DNA of 64,000 bases from Volvox africanus. Taxonomy: Eukaryota > Chlorophyta > Chlorophyceae > Chlamydomonadales > Volvocaceae. This document shows positions 12,459 to 24,354 of this stretch, piece after piece. Position 1 is the stretch's first letter, and the number at the start of each line of letters is the position of its first letter. Made by a program: the position numbers and the translations under genes. The stretch lies in contig BSDZ01000094.1 of NCBI GenBank assembly GCA_030268105.1, positions 558,001 to 622,000 of the forward strand. The letters are read 5' to 3'. The notes below the pieces were generated by a model. That model made no database searches. It saw only the letters and a program-made list of their open reading frames with translations, and was not told the origin of the DNA.

Positions 12459-12690
12459 GACGATGACGACAACGAGGACGATGATGATGACGACGACAAT
12501 GATGACGACGACGATGACGACAATGATGATGATGATGATGACGACGACGACGATGGTGATGACGATGATGACGATGACGACGATGAAGATCGAAGATGAC
12601 GACGATGGAGATCGAAGATGACGACGATGACGACGATGAAGATGACGAGATGATGACGATGACAACGCTGACGACAACACTGACGGTGAC
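12459..12690 (+). repeat. GAT/GAC trinucleotide array in 3' UTR
   Basis: The array begins just after the PWWP stop codon at 12451-12453 and consists of GAY triplets with a few GAA and AAC variants. In one frame it would read poly-Asp, but it lies beyond the stop. Confidence 0.9.
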
Positions 12691-14109
12691 GGAAAGGGAG
12701 GAACAACTGCCCACGAGGTGCCCCGTAGCTTCTCAGTGCGGTGCTGCGTAAACGTCACGGTGGAACGATTCGTTCGTTTACATCAAGGGATGCAAGGATG
12801 GTGCTCCCGGTAGTGGGCCTGGATGATGAGGAGAGGGCTGTACGGCACCCCGCCGGCGTGTGTTGGGGGCGGGGGGGAGGTCGGGGGATGGGCAATGGCA
12901 TCTGCCAAGTGCCAGAGGTGAGGGCGAGAGCAGGTGAGCTGGGGGGGTTCAGCGATGGTGATGGGATCTGCATCCTGGAGTCGTGAAGCAGAAGGTCGCA
13001 AGGCCGCGCTTTACTAAATGGCTTTGTTTCCTTATCTCACAGACATCCGTAAGACTTGTTTTACCCATTCAGATGCATTCATCAGTGCAGCCCTCTGTAC
13101 TGTCAGCGCATGTATGTGGTGCGGTGTCTGAGGTTGGTACTGGATATAGCGCATTTGGACGACTGCCTTGAAAGCATACACATACACACACATAAATACA
13201 CACACACACACAAACACGCACACGCAAGCATACACACACATGCCTGGGTGCTCTTCCTCTCCTGATACGGTTGATTGCCCGAGCTAGGGGTGGTGAGTGG
13301 AGCTGTGGGGTAAGGGGAATGAGCTGGCACCTGGTAAAGGGCGGGAGGGCCCGGTAAGACTGTACCTTCACAGTACTCACAACATCTTTAAGCCATGTAT
13401 GGTGTTTGTCTTGGCGTCGAGAAGGGCAGATGTGGGACCGATCAGATGAGATGTGAAGTGCGGTGGGATATGGCGAAGGCGAAGGGGTTCTTGTTAGGGT
13501 TTTGCATTTGTTGGTATGTTGGGGCACGTGCGTGGGAACAAATGTGAGTGCTTTTGTTGGCACATGTGGTGGTGGTGTGTGTTTTCTTTCTGGGGCTTCT
13601 TTCACATTTCTCCCTCACCCCCCCCCCTTTTTGATGGGGGGAGGGAGGTGTTAAAAATGCTGGCCGCGTGTGTGATGGTGATGATGTAACAGTAGTATTA
13701 TTGATTTAAATTGCGTTGTGTTTGCCTCCCCCCCCCTGACATCGCACAGGAGTCAGGTTCACACCACCCTTCGTTCCTCTTTTGTTGGGATTCTCTCAAA
13801 CGTCTCGATTTGCTCACCTGCCTTCTTTCCCGTTCATTCCCTCACCTTATGATTGTGATGGGAGCAACAGCTCATTTCAGTTAATTTGGTTACACACCCT
13901 GCACCTGCATCCGCACATGCAAACACCCGCCCAGCCATACAGCACGTCTGCTGTCGGTCACGGGGTCCCTCCATGTGCCTTTTCCCTGAACATGGGAGGA
14001 AGGAAGCTGGCTTGAAGGGGTCGATGGCTGAATTTGGGCCCAAGGAGTTGTACGGTAGTGGGTATGTGGGTGGGGCTCAATTGGTTGGGGGCAATAGATA
14101 CAATCAAGT

Positions 14110-14180
14110 ATCGTGACTTGGTTCCGATCCTGGGACCTCGAGGTTATGAGCCCGGCACGCTTCCGATGCGCCATCTTGAG
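14110..14180 (-). pseudogene. Degenerate initiator tRNA-Met (CAT) copy
   Basis: Read on the minus strand, this 71-nt stretch follows a plant-type initiator tRNA-Met: TGGCGCATCGGAAGCG in place of the A-box/D-arm, a CAT anticodon in a CTCATAA loop, then AGGTCCCAGGATCGGAACC across the variable and T arms. The D arm pairs. The anticodon stem has a C-C mismatch, the T stem has two mismatches and the acceptor stem pairs poorly, so it is unlikely to be functional. It may be a pseudogene or the head of a tRNA-derived SINE. Confidence 0.7.
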
Positions 14181-14991
14181 TTATACCTTTCACACGAATG
14201 GTTCCTACTTTAGCTGCTCCCATATCGCATTATTGCTTTATAATAAAACCTCAGATTACATTCGATCCATTTATGTGTCATAACAGCGTAAAAACCCAAA
14301 ACTCAAAATGAACCGAAAACGACGAGGGAGAAACAAGCGCAGTGCATCTATCACTCAACTAACGTTTTTTTATTTTAGTTTTGATGGAGTCAAAGTGATA
14401 GATCAATGCAATGAGGGCGAAGCGGACCCCGGAGAGACAAGGACTGCGACTGCAACATGACGCACATGACTGTCTTCATCAAAACTGTTCATCAATCCTG
14501 TTTCAGCCTTCTCTCGTCTCACTGGGCATCCCAGGGCTCGCACCCAGCAGGGCCCCCTGTACGCCCAGGCCCCATATACTCATAGCTTCTGAATCATTAA
14601 TCAAATTGCGCTGCTTAACTGCTTGACATCAACAAATTTTGCGCGTGGCGCACGCAAATGCGGTGCAGCGTGGTATGAACGAGCACACTGCACGGCGCGG
14701 CGCAAACGGGGGACGGGGGACGCGGACTGCGGGTGTGCACTGTTCACTGTGTGCGTGTGTGCGTGTGTGCGCACGCTTGTAAATCCGTAAATGTCTAAAC
14801 CATATCCAACCTATCACACAATAACGATAATGGGGGCTCTCCCTTTTTCTGACTGCTTCAAGGAGGCCAATACCAGCTCTTGTTAACGCATCGCCTCGTG
14901 CCACGATTTCGCCGCTTTACCGTACCAAAGATCTACATGCTCAACTACCCACCATCACTCCTAGCGTGCAAGATCCCCATCCTCTTAGAAC

Positions 14992-14996
14992 TTACA
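14992..14996 (-). promoter_or_regulatory. TGTAA poly(A) signal for the SUV3 gene
   Basis: TTACA on the plus strand lies 66 bp beyond the SUV3 stop codon in the direction of its transcription. TGTAA is the usual chlorophycean polyadenylation signal. Confidence 0.5.
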
Positions 14997-15061
14997 ACAT
15001 TTTCAACTTCCCATCTAGCACCTAAGTGAATCATGTCGGGACACGGACCTCCATCTGCCCC

Positions 15062-18000
15062 TCATGGCTCTCCATCACCATCTTTGTCTTCTTCTCCCTC
15101 TTCGGCATTGTAGTGATGGTAGTTATGATTTCGGCGTCCGAATTCTGCAGACGACGGAGCTGCTGCCAGTCGTTCCAGCCCCTCCTCGATCAAGCCACCG
15201 CACGCCGCCCGGGACGCCTCAGCCTCCTCCCGACCAGTAAATGCGTACGGCAATCGATAGCACAGCCAAACGTACAAATCGTACACGCGATGCAGCTCCT
15301 CCAAGCGCTTCAGCTCCGCCTGCACAATGGCGGCGGTAGTGGTGGTGGTGATGATGATGGTGGCGGCGAGGTGGGGATGGGGGTGGTATTGCTGCAGCTG
15401 CAGGCTCCACTCAGGTCGCTCTTTCGCCAGCGACAAAACATCAACAAATAATATGTCTATGATGTGTATATGTGGGCAGCGCGCCATGCTTCCACTGCGC
15501 CAAGTGCACATCCGTGCGCCCCACCTCGGTCGTGGGGGCTGTCGGCGGCAGCGACCGGTCGCTGATACCCTCAGGGCCCACTCGGCCCTCTCGGCAGTAC
15601 GACAGCGCGAAATGCAGCAGTGCAGAAGACACCGCGGCATCGTCCATATCGGCCGGGGCTGTGGTTGGTGAAAATACGGCACACTCGAAAACACACAGGC
15701 ACACGCGAAAACCCATGCATACGGCAAGCCGAATGGAAAACGCCATTAGGGTTCACAATAATTAGGCAGTTAATTAGATGGTTGGTTGTCCTGCCCTGCC
15801 CTGCCCTGCCCTGCCCTGCCCTGCCCTGTCCTGCCTATCCTTGTGGCCCAACCAAGGTTCCCCAAACCAGCCACATCGGGCCGGGGGTCGGGGTCCGGGG
15901 CAGTGAGGGAAACCCTCGCGGTAGCTGCAGTAACGGGACCTTTAGAACTTCCAGACAGATAGACGGTACGGCAGTGAGGGGGACACCGTAGGCAATAATT
16001 GCCGTACATCCTTCATCAACTTTTGCAATTTATCATTTCCTTACATGCTTAGAGAAGTCGTGACTGGGTAATGTACGATGGCGGTGGTGTACGATGGTGA
16101 GGGGTTAAGGTGAAGGTATAGGTTGTTAAGCCAGTCATACTCCAGTGCGGGAAAACCCTAAGAGAACAAATTAGATATGTAGATAGACGAACACAGCTAC
16201 CCAATCTATACAACTAAATAACTGGCTAGAGCTATACCTAGCTAGGGACCCTGCTCACCGGTGCAAAACAGCATCAACTCCTCGGCTGACAGAGCTCCAT
16301 CCAGTTCCCGGAGCGCGCTTGCGATGCCGTACATCCCATCGTAATTGCCGTACACGTATGCTTCCCCCAGTTTTGCCGTTGCTGCGAAGGTGAGGAGGCT
16401 TGTGGCGAGGTGGCGGTCGGGATGGAGTGCCGCGTACGCTGCCAGGGCCTCCGAGCTGTTGCATATTTGCGCGAGAGGCATGCGCAAAGCCGTTTGTTCG
16501 CAGGATCGTGTCAAAGCTCACAAACGTGGTCAACGCTCACGACAACACGTCAACGCTCACGACAGTGTCACATTGCGCACATGGCCGATAGATGGACCAA
16601 GAGTAATTCTCTTTTCAACACTTGATGAGCCACCACATATCGGTCCAAGCAAACCTCACAATCCCATCCCACACACGGACGCACACACATACACACATGT
16701 TATATATACACACATATTGTATACACACGCACACATACACACACGCACACGCGCCTCAGTACCCGGATATTCGATGCAAATATATAGCACATAATATCAA
16801 ACAGTGTGAGACGTGTAATGAGTGAGAGCTAGATGCACTTTAGTACATCTGCACTGTGCAGCAAATATTGCAGTGGTCGCTACCTGGGGCGGCTGCCATT
16901 GGAATAGAACCGCTACCTCACTGCGGTTCAGTCATCTCCTCGAAATATCCCGCAAATCGCTCGACAGGATACGGCTCTCTGCTGCTGAACTCGCTCGCTC
17001 GTCGTTGTTCGCTCGTCCAGCAGCGGACTGCCGTACCCTGCTGTCTCACTCTTGGCAGTAGTACATCTCATATACTGTCTGACCCCTGAGATAACTATTC
17101 CACATACACATGTATACATATACATATATACATATATATATGTGTGTGTGTGTTTGTGTGTTTGTATACATGTATGCATATGTCAAAAACCGCTACACAC
17201 AACACACTCAAATCGTACACATTCACAGTAGGAAGTTAAGATTCATTCGGATGGGTGCTGGTCCCCATAACGCCCACCTCGGCAGCAGGCAGGCGCGTGT
17301 GATGGGTTCGGGCGGCAGCGCCAACGCCCGGTGCAGGGCCGGAAGGTCTCGGGCCCGCAGCGTTGTCACGTAGCCGGCGGGATGGGAAGAGGCGAAGCGG
17401 CCCGCACGACCCGCAATCTGTCGTATCTCCGAGGGCTATACACTCATATTCATACGTAAATGTAAAACATGTACGGTTTGCCGTACACCGTGCACGTACG
17501 AATAGCCGTATGTGTCAAATTTCATGCATGGTGAAGGCGCCGGGTAAAGGAACGGACCCAGGTGCAGCGGGCGAGGTGAACATGGCCATATGCGGAGGGG
17601 GCGGAAGTGGAAAGGTGGAAGATGGGGGATTGTCAGCTCTTAAGTGGCGCGGAGGTAGTACGGAGAGACTTTAGCGGTGTCAGGGAGAAATGAAAAATGA
17701 TGGTGATGATGGTGGTGGTGGTTACTATCAGTCTCAACGTGTGGTTCTCAACAGCAGCTGTACCGGGTCTCCTCGTCTGTAGTTGCCGTCCCCCCCCCCT
17801 TAACGCCAAATCACATCACGATTATTGGTTCCTTCTTCGAGTTTCCTCTCCTGAAGTACGACTTCCATGTTCTATCATCACCCTCATCAACCCCATCACC
17901 CTCATCCGGTTCTTTTTGTCATCAACTGCACTACAAGCGCCGCAATGCCACCTCCCTTGACCCTTGACCGTTGACCCCTCCCCTCTCCTCCATCCCAGCT

Positions 18001-18793
18001 TAGGGCTGGGCGTATTGGCGATATTACGTGCCCCGTTGTTGCGGCAGAGAAGGAAAACCCCCGCACCTGCAAGGGACGTACGGCAGTTCCGTCGTACTTA
18101 TGTAGGGAGGTGAATATGACGCGACGTATATTGAGGTTGAGGCCCATCCCGATGGCGTCACTTGCGCACAGTACATGGGAATTAACACTAGGGGAGCTGG
18201 ATCCAGATCCACAACCAGATCCACAACCAGATCTATGCATTTCGGATCCGGGAGACCCGGATCTGGATCGAGATGGCTCACGCTCTCCTGCTGAACTTGA
18301 TGACGTCACCCAGGCCCCGTGTTCGCCGTACTCCGTCGGCTCATAGGGCCCATTTCTACGTTGTTGACGTGCGGGAAGTGAGCGAGGCCGCGGTCCCATC
18401 GCTGCAGAGGCGGTGGAATTGCCGCCATCGCTACTGCTGCTACTGCTACAACTGCTGCTACTGCTGCTGCCGCTATCGCTGGTGTAAGTGCTGCAATCAC
18501 TGCCGCTATTGCCAGTAGCGCTCTGCGTTGGAGGCCGGTTGAATAGCGCCGCCTGCTGTCGCCGAGCCTCAGGTGGCAGGGCGCCGTACACCTGCGTACG
18601 CCGTACATTTCGTTGCGCGGATGATGTCTTGCGTGTGTTCGCGCCTTGTGTTTGCACTGCCGCTGAAAACGGCACTGCCGCACGTGAGGGGGTCATGGAA
18701 CCCGAACGGAACGGCAAATAGAAAGTGTGCGTGCGTCTATTTTTATGTGTCTGTGTCTGTGTCTGTGTCTGTGTCTGTGTCTGTGTCTGTGTA

Positions 18794-18824
<31 letters not shown>

Positions 18825-19031
18825 GTATGTGTATGTGTATATGTGTATGTGTATATGTGTATGTGTATGTGTATGTGTATGTATATGTGTATGTGTATAT
18901 GTGTATGTGTATATGTGTATGTGTATGTGTATGTGTGTGTATGTGTATGCGTGTGTGTATGTGTATGTGTATGTGTATGCGTATGCGTATGCGTATGCGT
19001 ATGCGTATGTGTATGTGTATGTGTATGCGTA

Positions 19032-19068
<37 letters not shown>

Positions 19069-19073
19069 GCGTA

Positions 19074-19110
<37 letters not shown>

Positions 19111-19115
19111 GCGTA

Positions 19116-19170
<55 letters not shown>

Positions 19171-19990
19171 GTGCATCTGTATGTGTATGCGTATGCGTAT
19201 GCGTATGTGTATGTGTTTGCACACGTCGTATGGATTTCATTTTCGCGCTATCCATCCACCGCATAGGTATCGTCCAAAATTGGCCTGCCCCCCGACCAGG
19301 CTCACCAAGCACGCCTCCCTACCTCCCCCGACCAGGCTCGCCAAGCACGCCTCCCTGCCCCCCGACCAGGCTCGCCAAGCACGCCTCCCTACCTCCCCCG
19401 ACCAGGCTCACCAAGCACGCCTCCCTGCCCCCCGACCAGGCTCACCAAGCACGCCTCCCTGGCCCCCCGACCAGGCTCACCAAGCACGCCTCCCCGCCTC
19501 CCCCGACCAGGCTCACCAAGCACGCCTCCCCGCCTCCCCCGACCAGGCTCACCAAGCACGCCTCCCCGCCTCCCCCGACCAGGCTCACCAAGCACGCCTC
19601 CCTGCCCCCCCGACCAGGCTCACCAAGCACGCCTCCCTGCCAGCCCGTCTCGCCACCTCCCTCCTCAGCCCATGCAGACTCCGCCTTGAAAAGGCCACCA
19701 GGCAGTCGCCCCCCGCCACTGCCGCCATGCTGCCCAGGGCCTCAGACTGCACCACCAAGGGCGATAGCCGCCTGTAGCGCCGCACCTACTTACAGCAGCA
19801 TGTTGGGGTTTTCGGTGGGGAAAGCGATTTTGAAAAGACTGGACGGAAGGAATCAAATAAGGCAGGGAAGGGACGGGAACAAAGGGCACAAAGAACTTAC
19901 ATACACATACACATACGCATACACATACGCATACACATACACATACACACACACATACGCATACACATACACATACACATACACATACGC

Positions 19991-20039
<49 letters not shown>

Positions 20040-20044
20040 TACGC

Positions 20045-20078
<34 letters not shown>

Positions 20079-20108
20079 GCATACACATACACACACATAC
20101 ACATACGC

Positions 20109-20169
<61 letters not shown>

Positions 20170-20198
20170 TACGCATACACATACGCATACACATACGC

Positions 20199-20235
<37 letters not shown>

Positions 20236-20240
20236 TACGC

Positions 20241-20319
<79 letters not shown>

Positions 20320-20348
20320 TACGCATACACATACGCATACACATACGC

Positions 20349-20385
<37 letters not shown>

Positions 20386-20390
20386 TACGC

Positions 20391-20469
<79 letters not shown>

Positions 20470-20474
20470 TACGC

Positions 20475-20556
<82 letters not shown>

Positions 20557-23500
20557 GCATACACATACACACACATACACATACACATATATGCTCCTCG
20601 GGTGATAACGTACTTCCACACCTGCAGCTCGTCTCCGCACTCCGCCACCAGCACCCGCAGCACGGGCAGCACTGCAGAGTCTCCCGCTACGTGCACCTCT
20701 CGGGCGGCCACGCCCAGCAAGGCCCGAGTCCAGGCCCATCCGCGCAGCTGGTCACCCAACATCTGGATCTCGTCCAGCACAACAACATCGACATGTGCGA
20801 CAGCGCCCCCGCCGCCATCACCGCAGTCGCCATTACCGCAGCTGCCCCCACCGCCATCGCCACCGCCGCCTCCACCGCCATCGCCACCGCCGCCTCCACC
20901 GCCATCGCCACCGCCGGCTCCACCGCCGCTACTGTGACGGCCGCCACCGCCGTGATCGACGGCGACACCAGCCCTGGCTGACAGTCTCGTCTTCACGTCC
21001 GCCATCTCGATTGTGCAGGCAGTGTGTCGCGCCGGTGCACCGCGAGCTCCAAGTGCCCTCCGAACCTCCTGACCCGTGACCAGGTTGCAGGGAAGACCCT
21101 CGGCAGCGAGACGGTCCGCAACCTGTGTGTGTGTGTATGTGTGTGTGAGAGAGTGCATGAGCATTTGCGTGTATGAGTGCAGAGAAAAGATATGAAGGCG
21201 ACCGCCAGGGAGGGACACGTAGGGGTGAGGAGCGGGGATGTGGAAAGTGAGGAAAGTCTATCAAAGGAGGGGCGGACGTGTCTCCCTAGCCAGACAACGA
21301 AGGAAGCTGAGGTGGAGGGGTAGAGGTGTGACGGCGGTCGTTAAGGTCGACGATCGAAGGTAGCGATGGCAGCAGCGGCTTGTTCAACATGAAGAGACAC
21401 CAAGTCCTCGGTTACGATATCTTGTGGTGCTGCACTCTTGCTGCTGGAGATGGGGACGTAGAGACCGGGTGCTTTTCGAAGAGAGATGTGCACAATGACA
21501 CATGTAACAACACCAGCAGTAGCAATGGCAGCAACGGCAGCAGCGACGATCTTGACTGGCAGTAGCAGCTGCAGTAGCACTCGTTACAGTTAAAGTAGCA
21601 GCAATAGCAGTATTGGCAATAAGGGCTGCGCACCTCACACGCGAGTAGGCGGAGTGGGCTGCAGTACAGTCCCGAGGGGGCAGCCTTAAGCGCTTGCAGT
21701 GCGGCGTGCGTCTTTCCTGCATTGTGTTGGGGACGCGGCGGGGGACGGGGAAGGACGGGAGCAATGGGCGAGGTTAGGTAAGTAATGGTTTTGATGGCGG
21801 TATACTATCTAGCAAAGTCGTTTATGTAATATGGGTAATGTAGTAAGCGAAAGTATGTGTGTGTGGGGGGGGAGGAGAGAACAGCCTGCGGCCCGTAAAA
21901 ACGATATTTGGCTGTCGGGTGGGCATGAGGCACGAGGCTGTAGTAAAGAGACGAAGAAGCCGGCACAGGAGGACCGTGTGTAGAAGGGGCGACAGAAACA
22001 AAGCAGCGGCGAGTGTGTTGCGCAGCTGCGCTACGGATGAAAGAGGAAGGTATTACGCCTGAATTGTCAGTCCTGAATTCTTTTTAACTTGTTTGGCTTG
22101 TTTTTGCGGTGATTTTCACGTACATGGACCTGGTTTAACCTGGCTTCAAGGTCTCACAATTCAATATGCCAGGTCGTTGTCAGAGCTATCGGATATATTT
22201 ATGTTAAAATTCTTTTCATAAGCGTTTCAAATTAAAAAGTACAGTTACTTATGCACAAAGGGATGTGACAAGGGATGAAACCATGGTTTGGGAATGAATT
22301 TCCTCTGACCCACCATCGCCTCACAGGAGATTGTCAGGACCGGACTTTATACACTGAATCGAGTTTGACAAAAACTTAAACATCTTTGCGCTTGGGGCAA
22401 TGTCGCAGCCTATGAGATCTAATCGAGGCGCGACTATTGCTGGTTGAAAACTTATTCCTTCCCCGTCGGTCGTGTCTTTCGGGACCGTCCGCAATATTTG
22501 GCGTCCCATTTGGGACAATCTAAATGAATGAAACGAGCCGCTCACAATCTCCCAATCAAATACCTACAAAAGCTAGGGAATGTAAAGGAACCTTGATGAA
22601 TAAGCTACTTTCACTGAAACCAAATCACTTAAATAATATTGTTAGCAGACCCTTCGACAATATATATACGCTGTCTCATATCACACGCCATTTCCACATC
22701 GCTACCGAACTACGAACCTTCCCATGCCTCATCCCTCGGACTCCTGACCCATATTCAATCCATTTTAACACCCGCTCATTGCTTGTTATATATCCCAGCC
22801 AGACTCTCTTTAACAAGCGACCTACCCGAATTAGTAGGGCCCAAGTGGGCAACCACCTTCCGCTTGAGGCTGCGAGCCAAGGGGTACCAGCTGGCGGGTC
22901 GGGTCAGATCCGTCAGAGCCGCTGCGGCTTCACCGGGATCTGGAGGTCTCCCAGAACCCTTTCGGCCACCTGGGCCCCACCGGGCAGTGTCTGAACCCGA
23001 TGGAGCATCCCGCCTGGTGTCATCATAACCATCGGCACTGCTGGCATTGTTCTCGTTACCACTCTGCCCACCGGTGCCGCTGCCGCCATCACCTCCTCGT
23101 TCTGCTTTCTGTACCGTTGTTGTACCGCTGCAGTCGGCGGTTACCGTTGCACCACTGGCTAGCGCCGACGTGCTAATCAGGCGCCGTGCAGTCAACCCTG
23201 TTGTGCTGTTCCTAGCTTCGAGGTCCTTGATGAGCTCGCCATTAGTGCTGGTAGTGAGGCACCCGCTGACGCAAATGGTTTCGGACCGCGTCATAGTGGA
23301 GGCATTGCCATTACAGGAAGGGAGGACTACGGCGGCTGGAGCCGACGAGCGGTTGATGGAGGTCGGGTACCTGGTGGTGCTGGTAATTTGCCTGATGTCC
23401 CTTCCCAAAGACGCTGCCTGCTGTCCGTCGCCGGCAATATCTCGGGTGCCTATTGATGCGATAGATAGGGAAGATTAGGGGAAGAGTCATTGGAGTGCGA

Positions 23501-23986
23501 ATTTTGTGTAAAAGTATTTCTCGCACATTGCGGATGGAAATGGACTGAAGACGGACTATACAAGCCAAAGCGCAGTCCCTGGCCACAGAACAAAGTGGAC
23601 TGCTTCGTTGATATATCTGGTGACATAGCATCTAGCTAAAGAAGGTCTGGTGTGAAGTGACCTGCTTCATTTGTGTCGCCTTGCGCAGCGCAACCGTCGC
23701 CCCGTGCTCTGGACGACCTTTAGAGTGCTGGTAACCTTTATATTGTCCAGGTATATATATTGAAAATATAACGAATGAAATTAGGGTGTGATTAGGTCAG
23801 CACAAGGGACTTACGTCCGGACGCCGCGTCGCCGGCCAGCTGCCCTCTACCATTGACGAGTGCCTCCCCTAACCAGACATCTAGGAGGTCCATGTAGGAC
23901 CACAGTGCTGGAAATGCTCTTAGTGAACATGTTTCAATAACTTGAGACTGTACAGCTCTGGCTGCGTGGCATCGCATCCTCACCAT
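15062..23986 (-). CDS. SUV3: SUV3-type mitochondrial ATP-dependent RNA helicase
   Basis: About eleven exons join in phase: 23986-23815, 23449-22826, 21716-21634, 21122-20614, 19771-19624, 18591-18067, 17435-17278, 16978-16922, 16455-16259, 15658-15525, 15418-15062, giving about 987 aa. An Arg-containing N-terminus fits a mitochondrial presequence. Family motifs appear in order: HLGPTNSGKT (Walker A, about residues 258-268, split by intron 2), LYCSPLRLLACE, CNLVTGQE, CTIEMADV, DEIQML (motif II, near 410), RGWAWTRALLG, KRLSPLVV, VYGALPPE, ASDAIGMGLNLNIRRVIF, QIAGRAGRF (motif VI), FCTAPADM and the C-terminal ELHRVYDLYVWLCYRLP. SUV3 unwinds RNA in mitochondrial turnover. A Gly-rich insert of about 55 residues precedes motif II, and a Ser-rich insert of about 120 residues lies in exon 6. 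The exon 10/11 junction is the least certain. Confidence 0.93.
15789..15836 (+). repeat. CCCTG pentanucleotide array
   Basis: About nine CCCTG units lie in the SUV3 intron between exons 9 and 10 (15659-16258). Confidence 0.9.
18725..19219 (+). repeat. TATGTG hexanucleotide array (SUV3 intron 5)
   Basis: About 490 bp of TATGTG units with TATGCG and TATATG variants; the first 70 bp are TGTGTC-type. In the SUV3 transcript (minus strand) it reads as CACAUA repeats. It is the reverse complement of the array at 19899-20592. Confidence 0.95.
19290..19640 (-). repeat. 34-36-bp minisatellite copying the exon 5 donor site
   Basis: Ten tandem units run from the exon 5/intron 5 junction of SUV3 into the intron. 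Each contains, in transcript sense, GCGTGCTTGGTGAGCCTGG or a close variant, that is the last exon 5 codons plus the donor GTGAGC. Eight units keep GTGAGC; the two near 19330 and 19364 read GCGAGC. Spacings between units are 34, 35 or 36 bp. Confidence 0.93.
19899..20592 (+). repeat. ACATAC hexanucleotide array (SUV3 intron 4)
   Basis: About 690 bp of ACATAC units with interspersed CGCATA variants lie between exons 4 and 5 of SUV3. In the transcript it reads as GUAUGU repeats, complementary to the intron 5 array. A block near 20171-20240 recurs at 20321-20390 with the same variant pattern, a 150-bp (25-unit) higher-order duplication. Confidence 0.95.
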
Positions 23987-24354
23987 ACCAGCAACATATA
24001 ATAATGCTGATGGACCTGAAAATTTTCGCTTAAGGTGTTGCTGTGAGGTCAGCTCAATATGTTTATGGCTTTATGCCAAAGCACCGGTGGTTGGATCGTT
24101 AGGAGCGTAACAGCGATGGTTTACCGTTAAACGTAACCAACCTGTCAATTACTTTGGTTGTTTCAACTTTTCACATGTTCCCGCGTCATTTCTTTTGCAA
24201 AACTCTATCATCTGTTACTAGTTTGTTGGCGACTCGCGTTTTAATTGTAGTTTACAGTTTACATTCTTACGTCCGAATCTGAATGTTCATGTTACTATCT
24301 ATGAGGCGAACGCATGTGAACACTTGCTGAAGGGAATGACGCTATATTACATAC
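23987..24354. promoter_or_regulatory. Shared divergent upstream region, SUV3 / CSB
   Basis: The start codons of the two divergent helicase-family genes lie 368 bp apart. The interval is AT-richer than the coding flanks. I see no clear TATA box or named element. Confidence 0.55.

Larger units (their letters stand above)
12454..15061. other. Intergenic region between convergent PWWP and SUV3 genes
   Basis: It contains the PWWP 3' UTR with the GAY array, a TGTAA at 13685-13689, a CA-rich stretch at 13178-13232, T- and C-runs near 13620 and 13728, the tRNA-like pseudogene at 14110-14180, an AT-richer part at 14200-14400, and the SUV3 3' flank with TGTAA (minus) at 14992-14996. I see no convincing protein gene. 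Confidence 0.6.

Noticed and set aside
19624..19657. SUV3 exon 5 ending at the earlier GTGGCG donor at 19656
   Set aside because: It would drop the RRAGREACL segment that aligns with family members just before VYGALPPE; the GTGAGC donor at 19623 keeps it and the frame.
18573..20981. Very long open frames of alternating dipeptides (Cys-Val, His-Ile, Thr-Tyr, Met-Cys) on both strands
   Set aside because: They are the six readings of hexanucleotide arrays inside SUV3 introns, open only because the repeat lacks stops in phase.
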